Source of the DNA: Halomonas sp. | GTDB taxonomy: Bacteria > Pseudomonadota > Gammaproteobacteria > Pseudomonadales > Halomonadaceae | Assembly (NCBI GenBank): GCA_003553625.1 | Contig: PWEV01000283.1 | Coordinates: 1 to 36,085, forward strand | DNA length: 36,085 bases | Direction: 5' to 3' | Shown here: one piece after another, positions 1 through 13,094 of the stretch | Layout of the letters: every line of letters starts with the position of its first letter | Position numbering within the stretch: position 1 is the first letter of the stretch | Made by a program: the position numbers and the translations under genes | The notes under the pieces: model-generated | Database searches by the model: none | What the model was told of the DNA's origin: nothing | The model's input: only the letters and a program-made list of their open reading frames with translations

Positions 1-119
1 CCGCCGATCTTCTTGCAGGCTTCGGCGGCTTCTTCGGGGGTGTCGACGGCAAAGCCCTTGGACACCGGAAGACCGTAGTCGGCAAACAGCTGTTTGCCCT
101 GATACTCGTGAAGGTTCAT
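1..119 (-). CDS. sucC: succinyl-CoA synthetase (ADP-forming) beta subunit, N-terminal fragment
   Basis: The reverse strand from 119 begins [20 protein letters not shown], the typical start of SucC (the ATP-grasp domain of succinyl-CoA ligase). Only 39 codons are present and the gene runs off the left edge. The enzyme interconverts succinyl-CoA and succinate with substrate-level phosphorylation in the TCA cycle, as a complex with SucD. The gene follows lpdA in the same direction after a 139-bp gap. No strong Shine-Dalgarno sequence is visible before the ATG. The start is fixed by its match to the family N-terminus. Whether sucC is read from the sdh/suc promoter or from its own promoter cannot be told here. 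Confidence 0.93.
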   Translation of the reverse strand, partial: MNLHEYQGKQLFADYGLPVSKGFAVDTPEEAAEACKKIG

Positions 120-221
120 CGATTCATGCCATTGGTTGCATGTGACTCGAACGGTGGTCCTGTCTCGCCTGCTGGCGGACGCGTTGGACCACCACCGTCC
201 CTTCCGATGCTTCGCCGGAAG

Positions 222-248
222 GAGCGCGCCGCCCCATGGGCGGCGCTC
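222..248 (-). terminator. GC-rich hairpin after lpdA, possible terminator or processing stem
   Basis: Arms 222-234 and 238-248 pair over 11 bp with a 2-nt bulge, just downstream of the lpdA stop in the lpdA-sucC gap. There is no clear U-tract on the minus strand, so it may be an mRNA-stabilising stem rather than a full terminator. Confidence 0.4.
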
Positions 249-258
249 GTTGTGCGAC

Positions 259-3322
<3,064 letters not shown>

Positions 3323-3364
3323 GTCGTTTCCCTTGTCTGTTCTATCTCGTCCCGGTGGCGTGCC

Positions 3365-6199
3365 TTACAGATTGAAGGCGTCTTCCACCAGCTGGCGCTG
3401 CTGTTCGATGTGGACGGACATGTAGCCCGCGGCGGGTGCTGCAGAGGCCGGACGCCCGGCGAACTTGAGCGCTCCGCCCAGGTTGCTCTTGAGCATGTCG
3501 GCCACGGCCCGAAGATGGTGCTGGCTCGAATACCAGGCGCCCTGGTTGAGGGGCTCTTCCTGACACCACGCCACGTCGGTGACATTGACGTAGACCTTGA
3601 GCGCCTCGAAGAGCTCTTCCTTGGGGAAGGGGTAGAGCTGCTCGATGCGGACGATGGCGACGTCCTGCCGGTCGTTCTCCTCGCGCCAGTTGGCCAGGTC
3701 ATAGTAGACCTTGCCGGCGCAGAGGATGATGCGCTCGACCTTTTCGGAATCACGCTCGCCCTGATCGGGCAGCACCATCTGGAAGCGGCCGGTGGCAAGC
3801 TCGTCGAGACTGGAGGTAGCGTCCTTGTGGCGCAGCAGACTCTTGGGCGACATCACCACCAGAGGCTTTCTCACCTTGCGAACCACCTGGCGGCGAAGCA
3901 GATGGAAGATCTGCGCCGGTGTGGTCGGCACGCAGACCTGCATATTGTGCTCGGCGCACATCTGCAGGAAGCGCTCCAGTCTCGCCGAGGAGTGCTCGGG
4001 GCCCTGGCCCTCGTAGCCGTGGGGCAACAGCATGGTCAAGCCGCACAGCCGACCCCACTTGGTCTCGCCGGAGGAGATGAACTGATCCACCACCACCTGA
4101 GCACCATTGAAGAAATCACCGAACTGGGCTTCCCAGATCACCAGATGGTTGGGCGCCGTGGTGGAATAGCCGTATTCGAACGCCAGCACCGCCTCCTCGG
4201 AGAGGTAGGAGTCGTGGATGGTGAAGCGAGGCTGGCCGTCGGCCATGTGCTGCAGCGGCACGTAAACACTGCCGTCTTTCTGGTTATGCACCACCGCATG
4301 TCGGTGAGAGAAAGTGCCGCGGCCCACGTCCTGCCCGGTGATACGCACCGGGTGGCCGTCATCAAGCAGGGTGGCGTAGGCCAGGGTCTCGGCGAAGCCC
4401 CAGTTGAGTGCCAAACCGCCGGCCTGCATCTTGCGGCGATCAGCATAGATCTTGGCGACCTGGCGCTGCACCTCGACACCGTCGGGGACCTCACACATTC
4501 TGGCGGCCAGGCGCTGAAGACGCTTCATCTCGACGGCGGTGTCGGCATGGCCGGTCCACTCATGGCCCAGGTAGGGCTTCCAGTCGACGAACAGCGAGGT
4601 ATTGGGCTCCTGCACCAGAGCGTTGGCCACGTGGTTGCCGGCCATCAAGTCCTCACGATAGGTCTCGATCATCGCCTTGGCGTCCTCCTCGGAGAGCACG
4701 CCCTGCTCGACCAGCCGCACCGCATAGATCTCGCGAGCGGTCTTCTGCTCGCGGATCTTCTGGTACATCATCGGCTGGGTGCCACTGGGCTCGTCGGCCT
4801 CGTTGTGGCCGCGGCGACGATAGCAGACCAGGTCGATCACCACGTCCTTCTTGAACTGCTGGCGGAAATCGAGCGCCACCTGGGTGGCGTGCAGCACCGC
4901 ATCGGGGTCATCGCCGTTGACGTGAAAGATTGGCGCCTGAACCATCTTGGCGATGTCGGTGCAGTACTCGGTGGAGCGAGTATCCAGCGGGTTGGAGGTG
5001 GTGAAACCAACCTGGTTGTTGATCACGATGTGGATCGTGCCACCGGTCTTGTAGGCGCGGGTCTGGGACATCTGGAACGTCTCCATGACCACGCCCTGAC
5101 CGGCGAAGGCGGCATCGCCATGGACATTGATCGGCAGCACCTTGCTGCCATCGCCGTCGTCGCGACGGTCCTGGCGGGCACGCACCGAGCCCTCGACCAC
5201 CGGGGAGACGATCTCCAGGTGCGAGGGGTTGAAGGCCAGTGCCAGATGCACTTCCCCGCCAGGGCTCATGACGTTGGAACTGAAGCCCTGGTGGTACTTG
5301 ACGTCCCCGGAGCCACGTTCGATGACCTTCTTGCCGTCAAACTCTTCGATCAACTCGCCGGGGTTCTTGCCGAGGATGTTGACCAGCAGATTGAGACGGC
5401 CACGGTGGGCCATGCCGATCACCATTTCCTTGATGCCGTAGCCACCGCCGCGCTGGATCAGCTCGTCCATCATCGGGATGAAGGTCTCGCCACCCTCCAG
5501 ACCGAAGCGTTTGGTGCCCGGGTACTTGGACGCCAGGTAGTTCTCCAACCCCTCGGCGGCGGTCAACCGCTCGAGCACATGCTTGCGCACGTCGTTGCCG
5601 AACTTCGGCGCACTGCGCACCGATTCGAAGCGCTGCTGGAGCCAGCGCTTCTCCTCGGTGTCGACGATGTGCATGATCTCGCAGCCGATGGAACGGCAGT
5701 AGGTCTGGTCCAGCGCTTCGACGATTTCCTTGAGTGGGGCGCGATCCAGACCCAGGAAGAAGGAACCGGTCTGGAACTCGGTGTCCATGTCGCTCTTGGA
5801 GAGCTGATGGAAGGAGAGGTCGAGATCGGGAACCGGCGTCGGGCTGCGCAGGCCGAGCGGATCGATGTTGGCCTTCTGGTGACCGCGGAAGCGGTAGGCG
5901 TTGATCAGCTGGAGAACCTTGACCTGCTTCTTGCTCTCTTCACCGTCGGAGGCGGTAGGCGCCAGGGCGGTGCGACGGGCCTGGCCCAGCTGGTAGAACT
6001 GTTCTCGGATCGGGGAAAGCGGGACGTCTTGCGAGGCGCTGCCTTCAGGGGCCGGCAACTGATCGAAGTAGTTGCGCCACTCATCCGGGACAGCGGCGGG
6101 ATCGTCGAGGTACTGCTCGTAGAGCGCTTCCACATAGTGGGCATTGCCGCCACTGACGTGGGAGGAGCGCCACATCAACTCCATTATGCCTTGTTGCAT
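3365..6199 (-). CDS. sucA: 2-oxoglutarate dehydrogenase E1 component
   Basis: The 944-residue thiamine-diphosphate enzyme decarboxylates 2-oxoglutarate and succinylates the lipoyl arm of SucB. It shows the E1o N-terminus (WRSSHVSGGNAHYVEALYEQYL), the substrate/TPP region GMAHRGRLN, the TPP/Mg region around HGDAAFAGQGVV and NNQVGFTTS, and the C-terminal transketolase-like half with ISGETKWGRL and LLPHGYEGQGPEHSS. The open frame starts at 6262, but ATG at 6199 gives MQQGIMELMW, which lines up with the Pseudomonas-type start MQESVMQRMW as I remember it. ATG at 6184 is the alternative. sucB follows after 42 bp. Confidence 0.95.
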   Translation of the reverse strand: MQQGIMELMWRSSHVSGGNAHYVEALYEQYLDDPAAVPDEWRNYFDQLPAPEGSASQDVPLSPIREQFYQLGQARRTALAPTASDGEESKKQVKVLQLINAYRFRGHQKANIDPLGLRSPTPVPDLDLSFHQLSKSDMDTEFQTGSFFLGLDRAPLKEIVEALDQTYCRSIGCEIMHIVDTEEKRWLQQRFESVRSAPKFGNDVRKHVLERLTAAEGLENYLASKYPGTKRFGLEGGETFIPMMDELIQRGGGYGIKEMVIGMAHRGRLNLLVNILGKNPGELIEEFDGKKVIERGSGDVKYHQGFSSNVMSPGGEVHLALAFNPSHLEIVSPVVEGSVRARQDRRDDGDGSKVLPINVHGDAAFAGQGVVMETFQMSQTRAYKTGGTIHIVINNQVGFTTSNPLDTRSTEYCTDIAKMVQAPIFHVNGDDPDAVLHATQVALDFRQQFKKDVVIDLVCYRRRGHNEADEPSGTQPMMYQKIREQKTAREIYAVRLVEQGVLSEEDAKAMIETYREDLMAGNHVANALVQEPNTSLFVDWKPYLGHEWTGHADTAVEMKRLQRLAARMCEVPDGVEVQRQVAKIYADRRKMQAGGLALNWGFAETLAYATLLDDGHPVRITGQDVGRGTFSHRHAVVHNQKDGSVYVPLQHMADGQPRFTIHDSYLSEEAVLAFEYGYSTTAPNHLVIWEAQFGDFFNGAQVVVDQFISSGETKWGRLCGLTMLLPHGYEGQGPEHSSARLERFLQMCAEHNMQVCVPTTPAQIFHLLRRQVVRKVRKPLVVMSPKSLLRHKDATSSLDELATGRFQMVLPDQGERDSEKVERIILCAGKVYYDLANWREENDRQDVAIVRIEQLYPFPKEELFEALKVYVNVTDVAWCQEEPLNQGAWYSSQHHLRAVADMLKSNLGGALKFAGRPASAAPAAGYMSVHIEQQRQLVEDAFNL

Positions 6200-6461
6200 T
6201 TCTCGGTCACCCTGCACTGATGGGGTGGTATCGGCGCCACCCCACGCGGGGCGCGGCGACATCGGTGGTGCCCTGCCGGTGGGGCCAATCTCATTCCGGC
6301 GCCAGCGGCCATTGGCCGAAAGCCTTGAATGTCATGGTCAGGAGCCGGTGCCTTGGGCACCGGCTCCTGGTACTACTGTGACGCTTTTTCTACTGCGACA
6401 AGGGGTCGCAGTAGAAAACAGGGGCCATGATAGCAAGCCCCGGGCCATGTTTTAAGTGCCA
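6200..6461 (-). promoter_or_regulatory. sdhB-sucA intergenic region with three inverted repeats
   Basis: This gap of 262 bp has no gene. It holds an 8-bp hairpin right before the sucA start (arms 6221-6228 and 6237-6244), a 12-bp perfect hairpin with a 3-nt loop (6341-6352 and 6356-6367), and a 14-bp perfect inverted repeat with a 5-nt loop (6386-6399 and 6405-6418). The last begins with TTTT and ends with AAAA on either strand, so it is not an intrinsic terminator. Structures like these commonly adjust downstream expression or protect the 3' end of the upstream message; either is possible here. Confidence 0.6.
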
Positions 6462-7172
6462 TTAGGTGGCATTGGCCATCAGCATGTCGCGGATCTTGCC
6501 GATCGCGCGAGTGGGGTTGAGCCCCTTCGGACAGACCGCCACGCAGTTCATGATTCCGCGGCAACGAAACACGGAGAACGGATCCTCCAGCTCGGCCAAT
6601 CGGGATCCGGTCGCGGTGTCTCGAGAGTCGGCCAGGAAGCGATACGACTGCAGCAGGCCTGCCGGGCCAACGAACTTGTCCGGATTCCACCAGAACGACG
6701 GGCAGGAGGTCGAGCAGCAAGCGCACAGGATGCACTCGTAGAGGCCGTCGAGCTTGTCGCGATCCTCCGGCGACTGCAGGCGCTCGATAGCGGGAGCCGG
6801 CGTGTCGTTCTGCAGGTACGGCTGAATGCGCTCGTACTGCTTGTAGAACAGCCCCATGTCGACCACCAGATCGCGGATCACCGGCAGGCCCGGCAGCGGA
6901 CGCAGCACCAGCTTGTTACCCTTGATCACCTCGGAGAGAGGGGTGATGCAGGCCAGTCCGTTCTTGCCATTCATGTTCATGCCGTCGGAGCCGCAAACGC
7001 CCTCGCGACAGCTGCGGCGGTAGGCCAGGCCGTTATCGTCCTCCTTCATCATGTGAAGAACGTCGAGGACCATGACGTCACGGCCCTGGGTGTCGACCTG
7101 AAACTCCTGCATGTAGGGCGCAGAGTCGGTCTCCGGGTTGTAGCGGTAGATGGATACCTGAAGCGTGGACAT
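6462..7172 (-). CDS. sdhB: succinate dehydrogenase iron-sulfur subunit
   Basis: The 236-residue electron-transfer subunit of complex II relays electrons from the SdhA FAD to ubiquinone. The [2Fe-2S] ligands Cys55, Cys60 and Cys75 lie in SCREGVCGSDGMN and GLAC. The [4Fe-4S] and [3Fe-4S] ligands lie in CILCACCSTSCPSFWW (from residue 147) and CRGIMNCVAVCPKGLNP. Length and cysteine spacing match the E. coli protein closely. A GGGGAG ribosome site precedes the ATG, and sdhA ends 11 bp upstream. Confidence 0.96.
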   Translation of the reverse strand: MSTLQVSIYRYNPETDSAPYMQEFQVDTQGRDVMVLDVLHMMKEDDNGLAYRRSCREGVCGSDGMNMNGKNGLACITPLSEVIKGNKLVLRPLPGLPVIRDLVVDMGLFYKQYERIQPYLQNDTPAPAIERLQSPEDRDKLDGLYECILCACCSTSCPSFWWNPDKFVGPAGLLQSYRFLADSRDTATGSRLAELEDPFSVFRCRGIMNCVAVCPKGLNPTRAIGKIRDMLMANAT

Positions 7173-7183
7173 CGTGACTCCCC

Positions 7184-8956
7184 TTAGTAGGTGCGTACTT
7201 TCGGCTCGAAGGTGTCGACGGTCTTGGGCGTGAAGTTGACGTCGCGCTTGGCGAGCCGCTTGTCGGCCGGAAAGTAGAGCGAGTGCTTCAGCCAGTTGAC
7301 GTCGTCGCGGTCCGGGTAGTCGTAGCGGGAATGCGCGCCACGGCTCTCCTTGCGCTCCAGGGCCGAGATAGCAGTAGCTTCTGCCACTTCCATCAAATTA
7401 TCCAGCTCCAGAGCCTCGACGCGAGCGGTGTTGAAGGCGTTGGTCTTGTCCGGCAGGTAGGCATTGGCGATGCGCTCGCGCAGTTCGGACAGCTGCTTGA
7501 CGCCCTTCTGCATGTTCTCTTCCTCGCGGAACACGCCGAAGGAGTTCTGCATGATGCTCTGCAGGGCACGCTTGAGTTCCGGCACGGTCTCGCCGCCCTC
7601 GGACTCGTTCCAGCGGTTCATGCGCTTCATGGCCGACTCGATGTCGGACTCGGATGCGTCGAGGTACTCGATGCCCTCGTTGAGCGCGCCCTCGATAAAC
7701 ATGCCGGCCGCACGACCGAAGACCACCAGATCGAGCAGCGAGTTGCCGCCCAGGCGGTTGGCGCCGTGGACCGAGACGCAGGCCGCCTCGCCGCAGGCGA
7801 ACAGGCCGTTGACGATCTGATCCCTGCCGTCGGCATCCTGCATGATCGCCTGACCGTGCACGTTGGTCGGAATCCCGCCCATCATGTAGTGGCAGGTCGG
7901 CACCACCGGGATCGGCTCCTTGGCCGGATCGACGTGGGCGAAGGTCTTGGAGAGTTCAACGATGCCTGGCAGACGCTTGCCGAGCACGTCCTCGCCAAGA
8001 TGATCGAGCTTCAAGAAGACATGGTCGCCGTTCTCGCCGCAGCCGCGACCCTCGAGGATCTCCATGACCATGGAGCGCGCGACCACGTCGCGACCCGCCA
8101 GGTCCTTGGCGTTGGGGGCGTAACGCTCCATGAAGCGCTCGCCGTCCTTGTTGACCAGGTAGCCACCCTCACCGCGGCAGCCCTCGGTGACCAGGGTGCC
8201 CGCACCGTAGATCCCGGTCGGGTGGAACTGCCACATCTCCATGTCCTGCATCGGGAAGCCAGCGCGCAGCGCCATGCCAATGCCGTCGCCGGTGTTGATC
8301 AGCGCGTTGGTGGTGGAGGCGTAGATGCGACCGGCACCGCCGGTGGCCAGCACGGTGGCCTTGGACTTGACGTGCACGATCTCGCCGGTCTCGATATCCA
8401 TGGCGATGCAGCCCACCACGTCACCGTTGGCGTTCTTGACCAGATCAACCGCATACCACTCGTTGAGGAAGGTGGTATCGTTCTTCAAGTTGTTCTGATA
8501 GAGGGTGTGCAGCAGGGCGTGACCGGTACGATCCGCCGCGGCGCAGGTACGAGACGCCTGGCCGCCGGCGCCGAAGTCCTTGGACTGGCCGCCGAACGGA
8601 CGCTGATAGATGCGACCGTTGTCGAAGCGAGAGAACGGCAGACCCATATGCTCGAGCTCGAACACCGCCTTGGGACCCTCGGAGCACATGTACTCGGCAG
8701 CGTCCTGGTCGGCGATATAGTCGCCGCCCTTGACGGTGTCGTACATGTGCCAACGCCAGTCGTCGTCGGGATCGGCAGAGGCAATGGCGCAGGTGATACC
8801 GCCCTGGGCGGAGACGGTATGCGATCGGGTCGGGAAGACCTTGGAGAGTACGGCGGTCTTCTTGCCGGACTTGGCCAACTCGAGGGCGGCCCGCAGGCCG
8901 GCACCGCCACCGCCGATGATGATGGCGTCGAAAGAAAGGCTACGCAGGTTGGACAT
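7184..8956 (-). CDS. sdhA: succinate dehydrogenase flavoprotein subunit
   Basis: The 590-residue catalytic subunit oxidises succinate to fumarate on the cytoplasmic face of the inner membrane. The dinucleotide-binding motif [14 protein letters not shown] is at residues 12-25. His46 in [10 protein letters not shown] is the expected covalent FAD attachment site (His45 in E. coli). [14 protein letters not shown] and the C-terminal [16 protein letters not shown] are also typical. It lies 3 bp after sdhD and 11 bp before sdhB. Confidence 0.97.
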   Translation of the reverse strand: MSNLRSLSFDAIIIGGGGAGLRAALELAKSGKKTAVLSKVFPTRSHTVSAQGGITCAIASADPDDDWRWHMYDTVKGGDYIADQDAAEYMCSEGPKAVFELEHMGLPFSRFDNGRIYQRPFGGQSKDFGAGGQASRTCAAADRTGHALLHTLYQNNLKNDTTFLNEWYAVDLVKNANGDVVGCIAMDIETGEIVHVKSKATVLATGGAGRIYASTTNALINTGDGIGMALRAGFPMQDMEMWQFHPTGIYGAGTLVTEGCRGEGGYLVNKDGERFMERYAPNAKDLAGRDVVARSMVMEILEGRGCGENGDHVFLKLDHLGEDVLGKRLPGIVELSKTFAHVDPAKEPIPVVPTCHYMMGGIPTNVHGQAIMQDADGRDQIVNGLFACGEAACVSVHGANRLGGNSLLDLVVFGRAAGMFIEGALNEGIEYLDASESDIESAMKRMNRWNESEGGETVPELKRALQSIMQNSFGVFREEENMQKGVKQLSELRERIANAYLPDKTNAFNTARVEALELDNLMEVAEATAISALERKESRGAHSRYDYPDRDDVNWLKHSLYFPADKRLAKRDVNFTPKTVDTFEPKVRTY

Positions 8957-8959
8957 GTA

Positions 8960-9307
8960 TCAGGCTCCCCACAGAATCTGAATGCCCCAGACCAGGAATA
9001 CAAAGATGGCCAGGATGACAACGGTCTGGGCGCCGACCCGAATACCGGTCGGCTTGATGTAGTCGGTGGTCACGGTCCACAGGCCGACCCAGGCGTGGGC
9101 AGACAGCGACACGAAGGCCAGCAGCGAGAAGATCCGCATCCAGGTCTGGGCAAACAGGCCACTCCAGGTGGCATAGTCCAGGCCAGGATTGAACAGCAGG
9201 TAGGCGACGATGAAGACGGTGTAGATCGCCATGATGATCGCCGACACGCGCTGGATCAGCCAGTCGGACAGACCGCTGCGGCCGAAATTGGTGATATTGG
9301 TTACCAT
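8960..9307 (-). CDS. sdhD: succinate dehydrogenase membrane anchor subunit D
   Basis: This 115-residue protein has three hydrophobic segments (about 19-40, 57-79 and 90-112). It forms the cytochrome b556 and quinone site of complex II together with SdhC. His71 in SLSAHAWVGLW is a candidate heme ligand, and the following TDYIKP has Tyr83 where E. coli SdhD has its quinone-site tyrosine. The gene overlaps the end of sdhC by 7 bp, which suggests translational coupling. Confidence 0.93.
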   Translation of the reverse strand: MVTNITNFGRSGLSDWLIQRVSAIIMAIYTVFIVAYLLFNPGLDYATWSGLFAQTWMRIFSLLAFVSLSAHAWVGLWTVTTDYIKPTGIRVGAQTVVILAIFVFLVWGIQILWGA

Positions 9308-9678
9308 ACCCAGACTCCCGCCAGAATGATCAGGACAGCACTCGCCACCACGGTGACCTGTGCTTTCTTGTGGCCGCCCTCGAGGGTCACGCCGATGTCC
9401 ATGTCCATCACCAGATGCTTGATGCCGGCCACGAAGTGATAGGCCAGCGCCGACAGCAGGCCCCAGGCGATCAGCTTGGCCAGGAAGTTATTGGCCAGCG
9501 CATCGCTGACGGCGGCAAAACCGGCCGGGGACGACAGCGACTTGCTGAGGGCCCAGAAGACGAAGATCAGGCCGACGAACAGGATCACACCGGTGATGCG
9601 GTGGGCGATGGAGGTCAGGGCGGGAAGTGGAAACTGTATCGTGGACAGATCCAGATTTACGGGTCGTTTGCTATTCAC
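9301..9678 (-). CDS. sdhC: succinate dehydrogenase cytochrome b556 subunit C
   Basis: The 125-residue membrane anchor starts with the family signature KRPVNLDL, followed by SIAHRITG (His26, Arg27) and HFVAGIKHLVMD (His81, the likely heme b ligand, equivalent to His84 in E. coli). Three transmembrane segments are visible. The start is a GTG at 9678; no ATG in the frame would keep the conserved KRPVNLDL. It is the first gene of the sdh-suc series, about 130 bp after a strong promoter. Confidence 0.94.
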   Translation of the reverse strand: MNSKRPVNLDLSTIQFPLPALTSIAHRITGVILFVGLIFVFWALSKSLSSPAGFAAVSDALANNFLAKLIAWGLLSALAYHFVAGIKHLVMDMDIGVTLEGGHKKAQVTVVASAVLIILAGVWVW

Positions 9679-9812
9679 GGCTCTCTACACACTCTCTATG
9701 GCCCACTGACAACTGGACGGGCAAGGCCCGAGCGGGCGGTGGTTTCGGGAAGTAGCGGCGCTTGCCGTGATGCCGGGCAAGACCGCCTGTTCCTGCCAGT
9801 CGCGCGGGGTGG

Positions 9813-9841
9813 ATTATAAGGACATGGCCAAGCCATGACAA
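9813..9841 (-). promoter_or_regulatory. sigma-70 promoter for the sdhCDAB operon
   Basis: On the minus strand TTGTCA (9836-9841), a 17-bp spacer and TATAAT (9813-9818) form a near-consensus promoter. Transcription would start near 9806, leaving a leader of about 128 nt before the sdhC GTG. Confidence 0.75.
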
Positions 9842-9953
9842 ACGAAGCGGGGCCTAACTAGACCATGGTTCAAAGGCCGCCGCCCCTCCGACCACGCCAT
9901 TCGGGGGCTGCTTACTTCGCGCTTCTGCACAGGGATGGTGCGCAGCATCAATT

Positions 9954-9980
9954 ATTATACAATACTTTTACCAAGCGCAA
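9954..9980 (-). promoter_or_regulatory. possible second, distal sdh promoter
   Basis: A perfect minus-strand TATAAT (9954-9959) sits in an AT-rich patch, with a poor -35 candidate TTGCGC (9975-9980) at 15 bp. If used, it gives a long sdh leader of about 270 nt. Confidence 0.35.
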
Positions 9981-10014
9981 GGGGCTGCACAGCACGCAGG
10001 TCGCCATGGGCTAA

Positions 10015-10042
10015 TTGACAATCGCTGGAACACTTCTATAGT
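10015..10042 (+). promoter_or_regulatory. sigma-70 promoter of gltA
   Basis: TTGACA (10015-10020), a 16-bp spacer and TATAGT (10037-10042) lie about 80 bp before the predicted gltA transcript reaches the ATG at 10130. The rest of the 451-bp sdhC-gltA gap (9679-10129) contains only this and the two opposing promoters; no ORF with coding signs was seen. Confidence 0.75.
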
Positions 10043-10129
10043 GGGCGAACATTTTCGCCTGAAATCGCTGCGAACTCGCCAGTGAAATAATGACTTATCT
10101 CCCTAACACGAACCCGAGAGGAGGCCTCC

Positions 10130-11416
<1,287 letters not shown>

Positions 11417-11450
11417 GCCGGCAGGCGCGGCCCCGGGCCGCGCGCGACCA

Positions 11451-11480
11451 GCAGAAAGCCGCCCCCGGGCGGCTTTCTGC
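11451..11480 (+). terminator. intrinsic terminator of gltA
   Basis: A 13-bp perfect stem (arms 11451-11463 and 11468-11480) with a 4-nt loop lies 34 bp after the gltA stop. A-rich and T-rich stretches (AGAAAG/CTTTCT) flank the GC core, so it can act in both directions. Confidence 0.75.
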
Positions 11481-11511
11481 GTTATCCACCTCGAAGAACA
11501 AGGAAACTCCC

Positions 11512-12402
11512 ATGGACTCGCAGATCTCCACCGTTGCCTTCATCGGCCTGGGCGTGATGGGCCACCCCATGGCCGGCCACCTGGCTCGCGCCGGGCTCAG
11601 CGTCCGCGTCTACAACCGCACGGCGACCAAGGCCGAAGCCTGGGCCGCCGAACACGGCGGCAGCCACCACCCCACCCCCCGGGAAGCCGCCCAGGGCGCC
11701 GACCTGGTGCTGGTCTGCGTGGGCAACGACGACGACGTGCGCCAAGTCACCACCGGCGAACAGGGCGCTCTCTCCGGCATGGCCGAGGGCAGCCTGCTGG
11801 TGGACCACACCACCGCCTCGGCGGAGCTCGCCCTGGAGCTCGATGACGCCTGCCGCGAAAGGGGCATAGGCTTCATCGACGCGCCGGTCTCCGGCGGCCA
11901 ACAGGGTGCGGAAAACGCCGCCCTGACCGTCATGTGCGGTGGCAGCGAGGCCGACTTCGCCCGCGCCGAGGTCATCCTCGGGTACTACGCCAAGGCGGTG
12001 ACGCTGATGGGCCCCCCCGGCAGCGGTCAGCTGACCAAGATGGTCAACCAGATCTGCATCGCCGGCCTGGTCCAGGGCCTGGCAGAGGGCCTGCACTTTG
12101 CCGAGCAGGCCGGCCTCGACCAGCAGCGTGTGATCGATGTCATCTCCAAGGGGGCCGCCGGCTCCTGGCAGATGGAGAATCGCCACGGCACCATGATCGC
12201 GGACGAGTATGAGCACGGCTTCGCCGTTGACTGGATGCGCAAGGATCTCGGCATCTGCCTGGAGCAGGCCCGACGCCTTCAGGCTCGCCTGCCGGTGACA
12301 GCGCTGGTGGACCAGTTCTACGCCGACGTGCAGGCGATGGGCGGGGGTCGCTGGGACACCTCCTCGCTGCTGCGTCGACTGCGCGCCGTGGGCCACCGCT
12401 GA
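11512..12402 (+). CDS. NAD(P)-dependent beta-hydroxyacid dehydrogenase (3-hydroxyisobutyrate / tartronate semialdehyde reductase family)
   Basis: This 296-residue protein has a Rossmann N-terminus with GLGVMGHPM (residues 12-20), the substrate-binding motif DAPVSGGQQGAENAALTVM (123-141) and the catalytic Lys176 in GQLTKMVNQ, all hallmarks of the beta-hydroxyacid dehydrogenase family. The Asn35-Arg36-Thr37 after beta-2 is typical of NADPH-preferring glyoxylate or tartronate semialdehyde reductases, so NADPH use is inferred. Its exact substrate cannot be fixed: candidates are 3-hydroxyisobutyrate, tartronate semialdehyde, glyoxylate or succinic semialdehyde. It stands alone between gltA and a non-coding stretch. 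Confidence 0.88.
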   Translation: MDSQISTVAFIGLGVMGHPMAGHLARAGLSVRVYNRTATKAEAWAAEHGGSHHPTPREAAQGADLVLVCVGNDDDVRQVTTGEQGALSGMAEGSLLVDHTTASAELALELDDACRERGIGFIDAPVSGGQQGAENAALTVMCGGSEADFARAEVILGYYAKAVTLMGPPGSGQLTKMVNQICIAGLVQGLAEGLHFAEQAGLDQQRVIDVISKGAAGSWQMENRHGTMIADEYEHGFAVDWMRKDLGICLEQARRLQARLPVTALVDQFYADVQAMGGGRWDTSSLLRRLRAVGHR

Positions 12403-12408
12403 GAACCG

Positions 12409-12430
12409 GAGCGGCGCTCGGGCGCCGCTC
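12409..12430 (+). terminator. hairpin after the hydroxyacid dehydrogenase gene
   Basis: A 9-bp GC-rich perfect stem (12409-12417 and 12422-12430) with loop TCGG starts 7 bp after the stop. The downstream sequence is pyrimidine-rich but has few T residues. Confidence 0.5.
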
Positions 12431-12529
12431 TCCCCTACCCCTGACCCTCCCCCTCCCGACAGTATGAATTTGCTGCTGTTTTCAGGTTGACAAACCCCAT
12501 GCCATGGACCTCCATATTGCGCCGATTCG

Positions 12530-12564
12530 TTGTCCACACATTCTGTGGATAAACCTGTTCACAA
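12530..12564. other. cluster of DnaA-box-like motifs in a gene-free stretch
   Basis: TTGTCCACA (12530-12538, one mismatch to TTATCCACA), TGTGGATAA (12544-12552, an exact DnaA box on the minus strand) and the weaker CTGTTCACA (12555-12563) lie within 35 bp. TCCACA and TGTGGA also form an inverted repeat around CATTC. An AT-rich stretch follows at 12618-12665. The surrounding gap (12403-12864) has no coding signs; otherwise it holds only terminators. Confidence 0.45.
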
Positions 12565-12827
12565 CCACTCGATAAGGCCGTCAAATCGCCATGAACCGGG
12601 GCCTGGGCTTAGATTGATCAATTTTTAACCTTGTCCAAGCTGCTGATTTTATTGGTTATTATGAAAAAGCCTGTAGTCGCGGGCGATTGCGAGCCTGATG
12701 TGCACAGGCACGGGCACAGAACCCCGCCTAGTGGACAAGTCAAGCGAAATTCACCCTGAAAAAGAGTCACGGAGAGAGGCAGAGCAAGGGAGGCATCAAC
12801 GCTGACGGCTGGCGCCGGACCAATGAA

Positions 12828-12855
12828 AAAAGGGCACTCGGAAGAGTGCCCTTTT
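12828..12855 (-). terminator. intrinsic terminator of the gltX-tRNA unit
   Basis: The stem GGGCACTC/GAGTGCCC (12832-12839 and 12844-12851) is extended by A/T pairs. On the minus strand it ends in a run of six T residues, 10 bp past the 3' end of tRNA-Glu. It can also work on the plus strand, with four T residues. Confidence 0.85.
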
Positions 12856-12864
12856 CATGAAGAG

Positions 12865-12940
12865 TGGCGTCCCATAGGGGGTTCGAACCCCTGTTACCGC
12901 CGTGAAAGGGCGGTGTCCTAGGCCACTAGACGAATGGGAC
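12865..12940 (-). tRNA. tRNA-Glu (anticodon TTC)
   Basis: The minus strand from 12940 folds as a 76-nt cloverleaf: acceptor GTCCCAT...ATGGGAC, D-arm with CTAGTGGCCTAG, anticodon loop CTTTCAC with TTC, T-arm GGGGTTCGAACCCC, and an encoded 3' CCA (12865-12867). It is the substrate of the glutamyl-tRNA synthetase encoded just upstream. Confidence 0.96.
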
Positions 12941-12962
12941 GCAAATGCCTTGAAGACGTGAT

Positions 12963-13038
12963 TGGTGGAGCCTAGCGGGATCGAACCGCTGACCTCGACA
13001 CTGCCAGTGTCGCGCTCTCCCAGCTGAGCTAAGGCCCC
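12963..13038 (-). tRNA. tRNA-Ala (anticodon GGC)
   Basis: The minus strand from 13038 folds as a 76-nt tRNA: acceptor GGGGCCT paired with AGGCTCC, D-arm GCTCAGCTGGGAGAGC, anticodon loop CTGGCAG with GGC, T-arm GCGGTTCGATCCCGC, encoded CCA. It lies 22 bp upstream of tRNA-Glu and 56 bp after gltX, so all three may share a transcript. Confidence 0.96.
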
Positions 13039-13094
13039 GCGCCCTGAAGACGAATCGCATATTACTGATTCGACTCGTCTTCGTCAACAGGAAA

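Noticed and set aside
6386..6418. 14-bp perfect hairpin considered as an intrinsic terminator
   Set aside because: The T-run precedes and the A-run follows the stem on both strands, the reverse of what a terminator needs; it is kept as a structural element.
12487..12492. TTGACA as the -35 of a promoter in the gene-free stretch
   Set aside because: No acceptable -10 hexamer occurs at 16-18 bp and no gene follows on that strand.
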